This document shows, one piece after another, positions 25,842 through 36,300 of a stretch of DNA of 64,000 nt. Each line of letters begins with the position of its first letter. The first letter of the stretch is position 1. The notes beneath the pieces are model-generated. The model worked only from the letters and a program-made list of their open reading frames with translations, made no database searches and had not been told where the DNA came from. The translations under genes were made by a program, and so were the position numbers. The DNA comes from Pempheris klunzingeri (lineage: Eukaryota; Chordata; Actinopteri; Acropomatiformes; Pempheridae), in the NCBI RefSeq assembly GCF_042242105.1, contig NW_027254954.1, positions 372,996-436,995 on the forward strand, read 5' to 3'.

Positions 25842-28800
25842 TCACGGCGCTGTATGTGTGAAGTTAATTGATGGTCTGTGAAGGGTCAAGGGGAGGCAGG
25901 GGGGAGCATACAAGGAGGACATGGAGACCGTTGGCTGGAACTGCATCACTGACAGGACAGTGGAGGCGGGATTTATCATGATGGGGACGGGGTTTGCACA
26001 GCGCACTGAGAACATGGTGACCTTGGGGGTGAAGCTGGCTGCTGGGAGGAACACCTGGACATACTGACCCGTCTCTGGATCCAGCAACATCTTCCTCTGA
26101 GGCGGTGGGGGCGTGTCCACATAGAAGCACTGCCCACTTTTAGGGTCTAACACTAGATGACGGGGGTCGGGGCCTCCACCAGAACCAGTGATGTCAACAA
26201 GAAAGTCACTTCCCGCTTGTGCAGGTAAGAAATCGTGAACGCAACACAAAAGCTGCTGCTGGAGGTTCTGCTGGAGGCTCTGTTGGAGGTTCTGTTGAAG
26301 GTTTTGCTGGAGGTTCTGTTGGAGATTCTGCTGGAGGTTCTGCTGGAGGTTCTGGTGCTTGTGCTGCTCCTGTACTGCAGGCATCAATGTGTTGCCTTCA
26401 CTGTCCTGGTCTTCCCTGATGCTGGTCCGGCGAGGTGGGCAGGTCTTGGTGAAGCGCTCAGGCTGATCCAAGGTGTCACTGGTCAACCTGCTCTGGTTGT
26501 CCTCAGACCTCCTCAGCAGGTGGAGGGTGGGAGCAGGTGGGGGGGGCTGCAGCTTGGTCTGGATGTAACTCATGGGGCTGTGCACATAGCTGACCTTCCC
26601 CAGGTGAGGGTGCAGGTTGTGGCGGAAGGCAGGCAGGGCAGTGGGGGTGTAGACACAGGGGTGGAGGATTTGATGGGAGGAACTTGGGGCAAACTGAGAA
26701 GACACCCCTAGGATGGAGCTCTTTTCCTGCGCAGGGAGCAGAGGCTGGGGCCCTTGAGGGTGGAGGTGGCTGGAGGGGGGCTGAGGGGGAGGCTGGATAA
26801 ATGCAGATGGGGGGAGGGGGTCACCTGCCTGGTGCCTCACCTCTTCGGCTCTTTCTAATAGGTCACTGCTGACAGGCCACGTAACATCATCCACCTTACT
26901 TCTGCTTATTATTGGCTCGCTGCCTCGTCTCTGCTGTGTGATTGGTCGACTGAATATGTCACTCTGTTTCCTGTCCTGTGATTGGCTGAGAGATGCAGCG
27001 ACCTTTGCAAGATACCCTTTAATCCCCATGGCCTGCTGGTAGGTGGGGGGAGGGCTTTCCTCCTGACCAATCACCTTGAAGCTTGCTGTCTTGCTGTTCT
27101 GAGGTGGTGCTGTTGAAGCTGTGGAGAACGAGAGGCTGTAGGTGCTTTTAACTAAACTCCTCATGTCTCTCACGACATGAACCGGAGCTTTAAACACACC
27201 TCCACCTGTCTTACCTCCAAGACAGCTGATTTCCCCTCTATCCCCCTCCCTCACCCTCTGTTGGGGGGCACCGGGTAACACTGCAGGTTTCTTCTGCAGA
27301 TACAAGGTTTTCGAATTCTGCTCCACCTGCATCTTCTTCGACAGAACGCTCTTAATGATGCAGGATGCCATCTTTGTTTTAGTTTCATCCAAAGAGAAGG
27401 ACTTCTGCAGGCGCTGCCTCGAGTTTACTCCAACAGGAAACCCTAAAAGCACAAACAGGAGACGAACACCAGTGTATGTTATATCAGACTGGAGCCAGTG
27501 GTCATACATCTAAAGTAACCTTTACCTGAACAAGGCGTTACAGGTTGACTGAGTGGTTTTATCCAAACAGCTGCTTCTTTTATTACTTTCAGAATTGCAA
27601 ACAAGTTGAAAGAAAAGTTTCAATTAACTTCCTTCAGCTACTTCACGATAAAAGGCATTTAAAGCCCAATGGAAGGGTTTTATTGTGAGGTAGCTCCAGG
27701 AAATCGATCATCACATTAAGCAGCTTTCAGGAACAGATAATGGGGCGGGACTTTCTGACAGGTAAGGACCAGGGTTTTCAGATAGGTACAGGCATGGGAC
27801 GTGGCTTTCTGACAGGTAAGAGGCGGGGCTGTCTGACAGATACAGGTAATTGGCTGGGCTTTATGGCAGGTAAGGATAAGGGGCGGGGCTTTCTGACAAG
27901 TACAGGTAAGGGATGGGGCTTTCAGTTGAGACGGGGCTTTCCGATAGATACTGACAGGGGTGGGACTTTCCAATGTGTACAGGTGAGGGGCACGGCTTTC
28001 TAACAAGTACAGGTAGGGGTAAGGGGTGTAGCAGTTAATATTACCTTGAGCGGCCCCTGCTACCAGGCCCTTGTAGACCCTGGAGCTGTCAGGATCACTG
28101 CTGGTTGTTGAGCATGTGTGGAGGGAGGTGGGCATGCTGTGTTGTCTATGCAACAGGTCAGGGCGGGGACAGACAGTGGGACAGAACCGCTCATTGTCTG
28201 ACACCTCCATGTTGGCTCCTCCCCCTTCAGCAGGTCCATCCTTCAGTGTCACCTGGACAGGTAGACAGGTAAATAGACAGACAGGTAGACAGACAAGTTC
28301 AGGCAGGTGAACAGACAGGAGTTGTACCTGTAGTTTCTCCTGGTCAGTGATGCTATCTGCGTTTTTCTTCTTCTTCAGTTGAATTTGTCGTTTTGGGACC
28401 ATCTTTAGCCCCTCCTCTTCCTGACCTTTCACCTGGACAGTTGCCGGATGAAAAAAAAGATGCACAAATAATAAATGTATTGGTACAACAGGCTTACCAA
28501 TAACAAGACAAGATAATTATGATATACAACAGAACCTGAAACAGTAAATAATTCACATAAAAGTAACACACTCACACCTAGTCACATGGTCTGCTATCTG
28601 ACATATAGTAACAGACATTAAGTTCAGTTTGATCACATTATTATTCATCAACAGCCCACTGATTATTAATAAAGAACTATAGACAACATTCATGGCACTG
28701 TAAAATTACTCTGAAGATTTTTGAAAGATTGATTCAGAGGCAAATTTCCTGGGGGAACAGCAGCTGTGATGATGCTCAAGATGGCTGTTTTCCTCCAACT

Positions 28801-30166
28801 AGTTATGCTGTATGAACCAGGCCATGAACTGCTGTGCCTGGTGCGTAAAACGTGCCCAGCATCTGAAGGAAGATGCACTTGTTTCTGCTGTGGTGGGATC
28901 AATGCAGGTATTTCACCGCCCACAATTAATTATTAATCAGAAAGTTCACTGCCATGACTGGATTAACTGCTGTGCCCATCAATATAACTGCATAGGTTCT
29001 GTCTGCATGTGACTGCTCTGTCAGTACACTGTCTTCTGTCTGTGCCCTCTTGGTGGCTCAGTCAGTGTGATGAATCCTCTGCTGTGCAAAGGATTGTGGG
29101 TCAGAAGAGCCAGAAAATGATGCTGGATTCCACTCTGTTAATTGCAATCAGATGTAGCAGGACATCGCATTTTACATATACACATTGGGACAGGCTAAAT
29201 GTTTTTTCTGACATACTCAATATGGTTTACAATATCTGTGCAATTTCTTACCTTATTTAACTCTTAATTTATCTTGTATATTTGTATTATATTTTGTATT
29301 TTTACTATGTATATTTTTTAGGACTCACACTGGAACGGAGAAGCTCTCCAATCTCGTTGTACACGAGTATAATGACAATAAAGGGCATTCTAATATTGCG
29401 GAAGTATGGCTGTTGAAACGCGCTGTGAGACTCTAATAAGTGAATGTGTTTCTGTGTTCATGTCTTTAGCTGAGATCAATCATTTGCTCCTGATCACTCA
29501 GTAGCAGCTGATCAAACTAGACTCTTCCTCACCCCCATCACTATGTCTATCTCTCTCATGCTTTTGCTTCCTCTGTTTTTTTCTTTTACTTAAACTTTGC
29601 TTTATCCAAACTTTTGGTTTGGTTCTTCCTTCCACCTGAACCGCATGAGTTTTAAAGGTCTCATATTTTGCAAAATGCACTTGTTAATGTGTTATGTGTG
29701 ACATAAATGTGTTCCAGTGTGTCTCCACTCTGAGGTGGTCTGAATTTGGTTAGTTAGTTGGTTAGGCAGTTAGCTAGCTGTTGAAGATGAAACTCACCTG
29801 TGTTTCCACGGTGATGTCGACACACTCGAAGCAGCTCTCTGGAGTTGACTCTTCATCGTCTGATGGGAGGATGACAGATGGAGAGAAGTGGAGGGACAGA
29901 TCCTCCTCTGACCAGTCACTGATACTCCCCTCTTCCTCCTCCTCTTTCTCAGAATGACTGGTGGTGGAGACATCCAGGTAATTTGACTCAGACTGACCTG
30001 TACAGGTGAACTGAGAGCTCTTCTTAGCAGGAGCTAATGAACTCAATGGAGGAATTTGTTTTTCAGAGTCATGATGTGGCAGCAGGTCAACTTCAGGGCA
30101 GCGGTGAGCGCTGAGAAAGAACTCCCTCCCTCCTCTTCCTCCTCCACCCAGTCCAGTGCTCATCAT
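25842..30166 (-). CDS. prob1: Proline-rich basic protein 1-like (DUF4585 family)
   Basis: Minus-strand exons in order: 30166-29798, 28432-28328, 28252-28045 and 27442-25842 (761 codons with stop, all borders GT-AG and in frame). The C-terminus holds the DUF4585 core, two DP-x-(S/T)GQ repeats: LVLDPKSGQCFYVDTPPPP and LLDPETGQYVQVFLPA. The middle is basic and proline-rich and carries an NLQQ repeat (about 26,360-26,245). Human PROB1 is a neighbour of SLC23A1 on 5q31, so position supports the call. No enzymatic function is known for the family. An acidic segment SEKEEEEEGSISDWSEED lies in exon 1. The start could be either of two adjacent Met codons (30,166 or 30,163). C10orf71 is another DUF4585 protein, but context favours PROB1. 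Confidence 0.85.
26244..26370 (-). repeat. 12-bp coding repeat (NLQQ)n in the prob1-like gene
   Basis: About eight units of the 12-bp block CTGGAGGTTCTG (plus strand) encode an Asn-Leu-Gln-Gln array. Units are in frame, and one reads SLQQ. Confidence 0.85.
27735..28025. repeat. Minisatellite in intron 3 of the prob1-like gene
   Basis: About eight units resembling GGGGCGGGGCTTTCTGACAGG plus TACAGGTAAG. They generate many GTAAG-like strings but no exon. Confidence 0.8.
29265..29400 (+). repeat. 3' end of an interspersed repeat in prob1-like intron 1
   Basis: It carries AATCTCGTTGTACACGAGTA and AATGACAATAAAGGGCATTC, a 3' end common to fish retroposons. The element body (about 28,700-29,260) is too decayed to name. 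Confidence 0.45.
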
Positions 30167-30377
30167 TTATAGTTTCTCTTAAATCAGAGTGCTTGATTCC
30201 AAGTTCTTTGTTTTGTGGTGAAAATCTCTGACTGTTGAAACATGAACACAGTAGACAGCAGTAAAGGCTGTGAAGTGATGAGTCCTACATCTGCTGGAAA
30301 TAAAAAAAAATGCTGCAGTATTAATGTGGCACCACAAGGTGCACAACCCCCCCCCCCCTTCCCAACACACACACGTG

Positions 30378-30450
30378 TGTGTATATATATATATATATAT
30401 GTATATACATATATATATATATATGTATGTACATATATATATATATACAT
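30378..30450. repeat. (TA)n / (TATG)n microsatellite
   Basis: Alternating TA runs with GTATATACATA interruptions, adjoining the SINE-like copy at 30,455. Confidence 0.88.
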
Positions 30451-30454
30451 CTAT

Positions 30455-30650
30455 CTATCCATTATCTATACCGCTTAACCGTCTGGGCCAATCCCCGCAG
30501 ACTTTGGGTGAGAGGCGGGGTCACCCTGGACTGGTCACCAGTCAGTCACAGGGCCGACACACAGAAAAACACTCACACTCTCACCTACGGGCAATTTAGT
30601 AACTAGTTAACCTGTATGTTTTTGGACTGTGGGAGTCACATTTAAATCTG
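30455..30650 (-). mobile_element. SINE-like repeat, reverse copy
   Basis: It carries the reverse of the family at 18,281: CTATACCGCTTAACCGTCTG, CACTCACACTCTCACCTACG, then CTGTATGTTTTTGGACTGTG. It is 5' truncated. Confidence 0.65.
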
Positions 30651-30769
30651 CTGAATAAATACTGAACCCCATTTGTGAAAGTTCTAAAATTGGTTGAATT
30701 TAAAGATATTTCATCTAAGAAATATCAGAACAATCTCTGCACAGAAAACTTTTGAAAAAGTATTGATTC

Positions 30770-30840
30770 TTTTAAGCACTGTGAGACAACTCTGTTGTGA
30801 TATTGGGCTATACAAATAAATTGAATTGAATTGAATTTTC
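30770..30840 (+). mobile_element. L2 LINE 3' terminus
   Basis: TGTTGTGATATTGGGCTATA followed by AAATAAATTGAATTGAATTG is the sense-strand end of the L2 copies whose reverse is seen at 4,060 and 34,120. It is extremely 5' truncated. Confidence 0.8.
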
Positions 30841-31302
30841 TTGATGTTTATATTAAAATATTATATATAAATGTGGAAATCTGAAAATTTGAAGTTTCTC
30901 TTTTATTCCTTTTTCAAAGTAATTTGCTTTCTCACTAAAGACGAGATTTTAACATAAATCAATTAATCATCAACAAATGTGATGTTAAACTTGTTCTACC
31001 TCTGATGATTCTGGACCAGGACCAGGATTTGGACTCACGGTTCTGTTCAGAGATTCGTTCTGTTCCCAGCTAAAACCGAGGTTGTTGGTCAGAGTCCAGG
31101 GACAGGTCCATTATGGTTTCTGGTCCTGTTGCAGGATTCAGTTGGTCCAAAATCCAAAATTTCACAATTTTCATCGACAGTAAAGTTTATCCAGACTTCT
31201 TCGGGCTTTCTGTTCCATCAGAGTAGGTTCAGAAGAAGTTCAAGTACAAGAGCGGCCAGAGTGTTTGTTTCAGTTTAAACTGTGTCCAACACCAGCTAAA
31301 AC

Positions 31303-31331
<29 letters not shown>
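31303..31331. repeat. Poly(G) run of 29
   Basis: An uninterrupted G tract flanked by a 7-bp inverted repeat (CCAACAC on the left, GTGTTGG on the right). Confidence 0.92.
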
Positions 31332-31333
<2 letters not shown>

Positions 31334-31684
31334 GAGTGTTGGTGACAGACTACAGGCTCAGAGAGAGACTGGTCGAGAGACATAAAGATAAACAGAGAGA
31401 GAGAGTCGGTATCAGACTGCAGGTTTCTATTTTCGGAGGTGATTGACAGACGAGGCTGCAGCTGATCCACAGTGCTGCTGATTTCCCACAACACTCCTCT
31501 CCGTGCATTACACTGAGTCCCTGCTGCTGCTTCATCCAGTTCAAATCTCTGGTCTTGGCAGCAAAGCCAACTGCTCCTTCCTAACTCCAGGGTTAGAGAG
31601 AGTTTACCTCAACCCCTGTGGTCGGCCATGTCAGTCAGACTCTGTGCTGCCTCCACAGTGGTGGACTGAACTCCCCACTGAAGT

Positions 31685-31925
31685 CAGGAGAGCAGAGTCA
31701 TCTACTGCACAGTCACTGCACATCTACAGCAGTCACTGCACATCTATAGCAGTCACTGCACATTTACAGCAGTCGCTGCACATCTACAGCACTCACTGCA
31801 CATTTACATCATGTCACTGCACATTTACAGCCGTTGCTGCACATTTACAGCAATCGCTGCACATTTACAGCAGTCACTGCACATTTACAGCAGTCGCTGC
31901 GCATCTACGACAGTCACAGCACATG
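31685..31925. repeat. 18-20-bp minisatellite GCACATTTACAGCAGTCACT
   Basis: About 12 units varying at two or three sites. Confidence 0.88.
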
Positions 31926-32429
31926 TAAACAAGATTAGGGTTTGAGATCTGGGAAGTCAAGATCACGGTGAAATCAGCTGAGAAACCTGTTGGGATAAAA
32001 GGAGTGAAATAGGAAACAGTGGAGGAAATGTTTAGTGGAGAAACTTCAGAAACGTAATGGCTTGAATTATTTTACAGGGGAATGAAAGAAGGCTTGTTAC
32101 CAATGGTCAAGAATTTAAAAAAAAGTCTAAGTGATCAGATAAGCATCATGTAATCTGTAAAGCAGAGACACAGCTGAAACCTTGTGGGATTCTGTTGTAT
32201 TTGTTCATACTGCAGTTAGGAATGACAGAAAAACAGGGAATGGTGGAGGGGGGGCAACATTTGTGAATACATTGTATTATAAGGCCTGACATACTGAATG
32301 CTGTGAGTGGGCTGATGTAAAAGGGGTCAGTGTGATGAGCACAGCATGTCTGTGGATGATGAGGGTTTAGGTCGTACTAAAAATGGAAAGGTGAAAATAT
32401 CACTGATCATTTACCAGATAGGGCTAGTG

Positions 32430-32570
32430 TGAGGAAGAGGGTTACCACTAACCCTAACCACAGCAATAACACCATAGCGCTAACACTAACTATAACCCTA
32501 ACAATAATCCTAACCCATAACAATAACCGAACTGTAACTCTAACCATAACCATAACCACTAACTATAACT
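32430..32570. repeat. Degenerate CTAACC/ATAACC simple repeat
   Basis: Units such as CTAACC, ATAACC and ATAATCC. This is C-rich telomere-like sequence in inverted orientation relative to the chromosome end, 28 kb inboard. Confidence 0.75.
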
Positions 32571-33016
32571 GAAGTGAAGCAGCTGTGTAATAAACTGTCC
32601 AATGTGCTGATTCCAGCAGGCATGAAAAACACAAAATGACATCAGGGACCTCAGCAGAGGAACAGTCCTCTGCTGAGCTGCTGAGGAGCAACGACAACAG
32701 AAAGACTTCAGTCTGTTGTCCTGCCAAACTGCTGTTCCACTCCAACCCATCAGGGGGCAGAAGTTCACCTGCAAACCGGTTTATCAGCCGCCATTAAAAC
32801 CAGAGGAAGAGGAGGAGGAAGAACAGAGACAATGGACTGTTAGATCTGCCCTGCCGCACCGGGAGCCCCGCTGCCGGTCTTTACTGGTCTGTACTAGTCT
32901 ATACTGGTCTGTACTAGTCTATACTGGTCTATACTGGACTGTACTGGTCTGTACTGGACTGTACTGGACTGTACTGTCAGGGTTTGAGCGGAGGGCATCT
33001 GAGGTGAGTCCACAGT

Positions 33017-33248
33017 TTGTTTTTGTGTCTCGTGTTTTCAGCAGCAGGTGTTGTAGAATAAGCGTCTCCATATTGAATCAGGTCTCTGATCCGGTTCAGT
33101 CTGATCCGCCTCGCGGAGTCTCAGTAAACACACAGAACCGGTTTGATAAAATTCACTCATTTATTACGCATCATCACGCCTCTTCTGTTAGCCTGTATGC
33201 TAACCCGTTAGCATCACCACGACCGCTGCTTGACGGCAAACAGCTGAT
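33017..33248 (+). repeat. Segmental duplicate, copy 1 (mat2b upstream)
   Basis: Near-identical in order to 37,200-37,425, from TTTTTGTGTCTCGTGTTTTC to AAACAGCTGATC. It ends about 120 bp before the mat2b start codon, so copy 1 is likely promoter or 5'UTR DNA. Confidence 0.9.
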
Positions 33249-33366
33249 CGGCGCGAGAGCGGAAGCGGAAGCGAGAGAGAGCAAAGTGCGCATCAGAACA
33301 TCAGAGAAGCGGAGTGATCGATATCGATTAATAAGCAATATCAATAACGTTTATGGTCGGAGGGAG

Positions 33367-36300
33367 ATGATCCGCGCAGGCGCAGAATTGAGGATTATCT
33401 TCAGCCCAGGCCGAGTGCAGCTGGTTCAGGTAAACGCTCACCTGGACAAGGCTAACCGTGCTAACGGCTAACTGAGGGAGGTACACCTGTAAATTTCATT
33501 TTTGACTTTTCATTTTTATTTATTTAAAAATGCAGGTGTTATTTCCCAACATGAAAAATAATCAGCTGAAATACTGACGCACTCATTAGTTGATTGATTA
33601 ATTGCTAATCCATTTGTAGTTTCCTCATAGATTATTTAGGGGATAATTTGCTACGTTTTTATCACATGTTGCCAACCTGAATAAATATTTCAGTTATTTT
33701 ATTCATCACTGCAAAAATCTGATAAATGAGCTTCATAATGTGCCTATAAATATACCTTTAAATATCTCCCCCTTCTTTTTTTATCTCCCTCTGTAACGTT
33801 GTAAATTTCTCTCTCGTGGGACTAATAAAGGAATATCTTACTTTATCTGTACTACTGTGTATTCCAGGAGGAGGCTATGGCCCCTGGTCCGAGGGTCCTG
33901 GTTACCGGGGCAACGGGTCTTCTGGGTCGAGCTGTCTGCAGAGAGTTTCAGAATGGCGGCTGGTCGGTTATCGGGACCGGATACCGGAGAGCCAGGCCCC
34001 GCCTCCTCCGCTGTGACCTCACAGATGAGGACAGTGTCCGAGGACTACTGCAGGAGTACACGGTACTTTATTACCACAGTACTACTACTGTACTACCACT
34101 GTACTACTACTGTACTATTTCAGTTCAATTTATTTGTATAGCCCAATATCACAACAGAGTTGTCTCACAGTGCTTTACAGAGTTCATTGAAATAAACAAG
34201 AAATGTCAGCAAACAAACAATCTAATAAGGAGTCCAACAGTCGATCAGGCCGATGGATCGGTCCGAGGCATCACCTGCCCTTTATGACCCTCCTTCTTCG
34301 GGAAGGAAAAACTCGAGAAACCTCCGGGAGCACCACAATGAAGGAGAGATCCAGCTCCCAAGGACAGACAGGCTGTAGCCTTGGACAGACGCACATCCAT
34401 TGGCTGATGAGAGGGGATGGGTGAGGAAGGTATCCAGTCAGTAGGTCAGGACAGGGCACAGATGAACAGCTGTCAGTACAGGTCCAGTCTTCTCTGGACC
34501 ACTGGCAGCTGCAGCTGAAACAGTAGCCACTACCCCCAAAGGGAGTGGGGAAAAGGGACACAGGGTGAATTGCACTGAACACACTGGGTGACTAAGTGAT
34601 GTGAGAGAAGATAGGGCTCAGTGTACTGCAGTTCCCCCAGCATTATAGCTCCTAAGGCAGCCTAAACTGAACTGAGGGTAAGATTGGTTTTTAATTAATG
34701 TTTAATTATTAATTAACCTGACCACAAGCCTGCTCAAAAAAGAGCGTTTTAAGTCTAATCTTAAATGTAGAGACTGTGTCACACTCTTTAATTCTAGCTG
34801 GAAGATGATTCCATAAAACAGGAGCTTGGTAGCTAAAGGCTTTAGCTCCTACTGTACTCTTAGAGACCTTAGGAACCATCAATAGACCAGCATTCTGAGA
34901 ACGAAGAGCTCTGATTGGCTGATACGGCACTAGAGCATCTTTAAAATAAGCTGGACCCAAACCATCAATGGACTTGTAAGTGAGAAGGAGGATTTTAAAC
35001 TTTACTCTAAACTCGACTGGAAGCCAATGGAGGGTCTGTAGCACAGGAATGATGTGCTCTCTTCTGTTAGTTCCTGTTAATAGTCTTGCTGCTGCATTCT
35101 GAACAAGTTGAAACTTTTTTACAGAACTTTTCGGGCAAGCTGCAAGCAGGGAGTTACAGTAGTCCATTCTGGATGTAACAAACGCATGGATCAATTTTTC
35201 GTCGTCATTCTTAGACAGCATATTTCTAATTTTAGCGATGTTACGCAGGTGGAAGAAGGCTGTTTTGCTGGCCTGGTTAATATGGGTCAGTATCTGGTCA
35301 GTTAAGGAGTCTCTGACACTTTTAGGGCCTATTATAATCACCTCTGTCTTTTCTGGATTAAGTAAAAGGTAGTTGACTGTCATCCAAGTTTTAATGTCTT
35401 GGACACAGGCGCTTAGCGTGGTCATTTGCTTTGTCTGATCTGGTTTAATTGATAAATAGAGCTGAGTATCATCAGCATAGCAGTGAAAATTAATGCCATG
35501 CTTTCTGATTATGTATGTATTATCATATATAGTGTAAACAGGATGGGCCCAAGAACCGACCCTTGCGGCACACCGTAGATAACTTTGGAACACGGTGAGG
35601 ATAGTTGGTTAACACTAACAAACTGGTACCTATTGGATAAGTAGGATTTAAACCAGCAGAGGGCAGATCCGCTAACACCTATGGTGGTTTCTAATCTATG
35701 CAGTAAGATGCTGTGGTCTATAGTGTCAAAAGCTGCACTCTGGTCTAATAGCACCAGGATTGAGACCAGTCCATTGTCTGCAGCTAATAACAAGTCATTG
35801 GTAACTTTGACAAGAGCAGTTTCGGTGCTATGGTGAGCTCGAAAACCAGACTGGAAATTTTCAAATAAACTATTGTCCCGTAGATGCTGGCACAACTGTT
35901 TAGCTACAACTCTCTCAAGGACTTTTGAGAGGAAAGGTAGATTTGATATAGGCCTGTAGTTAGCAAGAGTGTCAGGTGCCAGATTTGTTTTTTTCAGAAG
36001 TGGTTTAATAACTGCATATTTGAAGGACTGTGGCACATAGCCGGTTACCAATGAGGTATTTATTATATTTAAGATAGTGCCACTGGTTATGGGCAGAGTA
36101 TGTTTAAAAAGTTTGGTTGGAATTGGGTCTAAGAGGCAACTTGAAGATTTAGACGACATAATAATTTATGTTATGTCTGCTTGGTCCACAGTGGTGAAAT
36201 TATTTAAAATTACAGAAGGCTTTATAGAAGATTCTAAATTTACAGCCTGAGCTTGCTCAGGGCTAATATTTGGGAGGATTTGATCAATTTTATCTCTAAT

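Larger units (their letters stand above)
30163..33366. other. Divergent spacer between the prob1-like gene and mat2b
   Basis: The two start codons are about 3.2 kb apart and point away from each other. The spacer is dominated by repeats listed separately; no exon is seen. CG dinucleotides become frequent only from about 33,100 to 33,420, next to mat2b exon 1. Confidence 0.55.

Noticed and set aside
27716..28465. 249-codon minus-strand ORF as a separate gene
   Set aside because: It contains exons 2 and 3 of the prob1-like gene plus intron read-through. Splice borders and frame continuity explain it better.
32430..32570. Inverted interstitial telomere as a chromosome fusion site
   Set aside because: Too degenerate and short. 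CTAACC/ATAACC simple repeats of this kind are common in fish DNA, so a head-to-head fusion is not supported.
32716..33471. 251-codon plus-strand ORF upstream of mat2b
   Set aside because: It crosses a minisatellite and mat2b exon 1 in a different frame, with no recognisable domain. The true start is supported by exon junctions.
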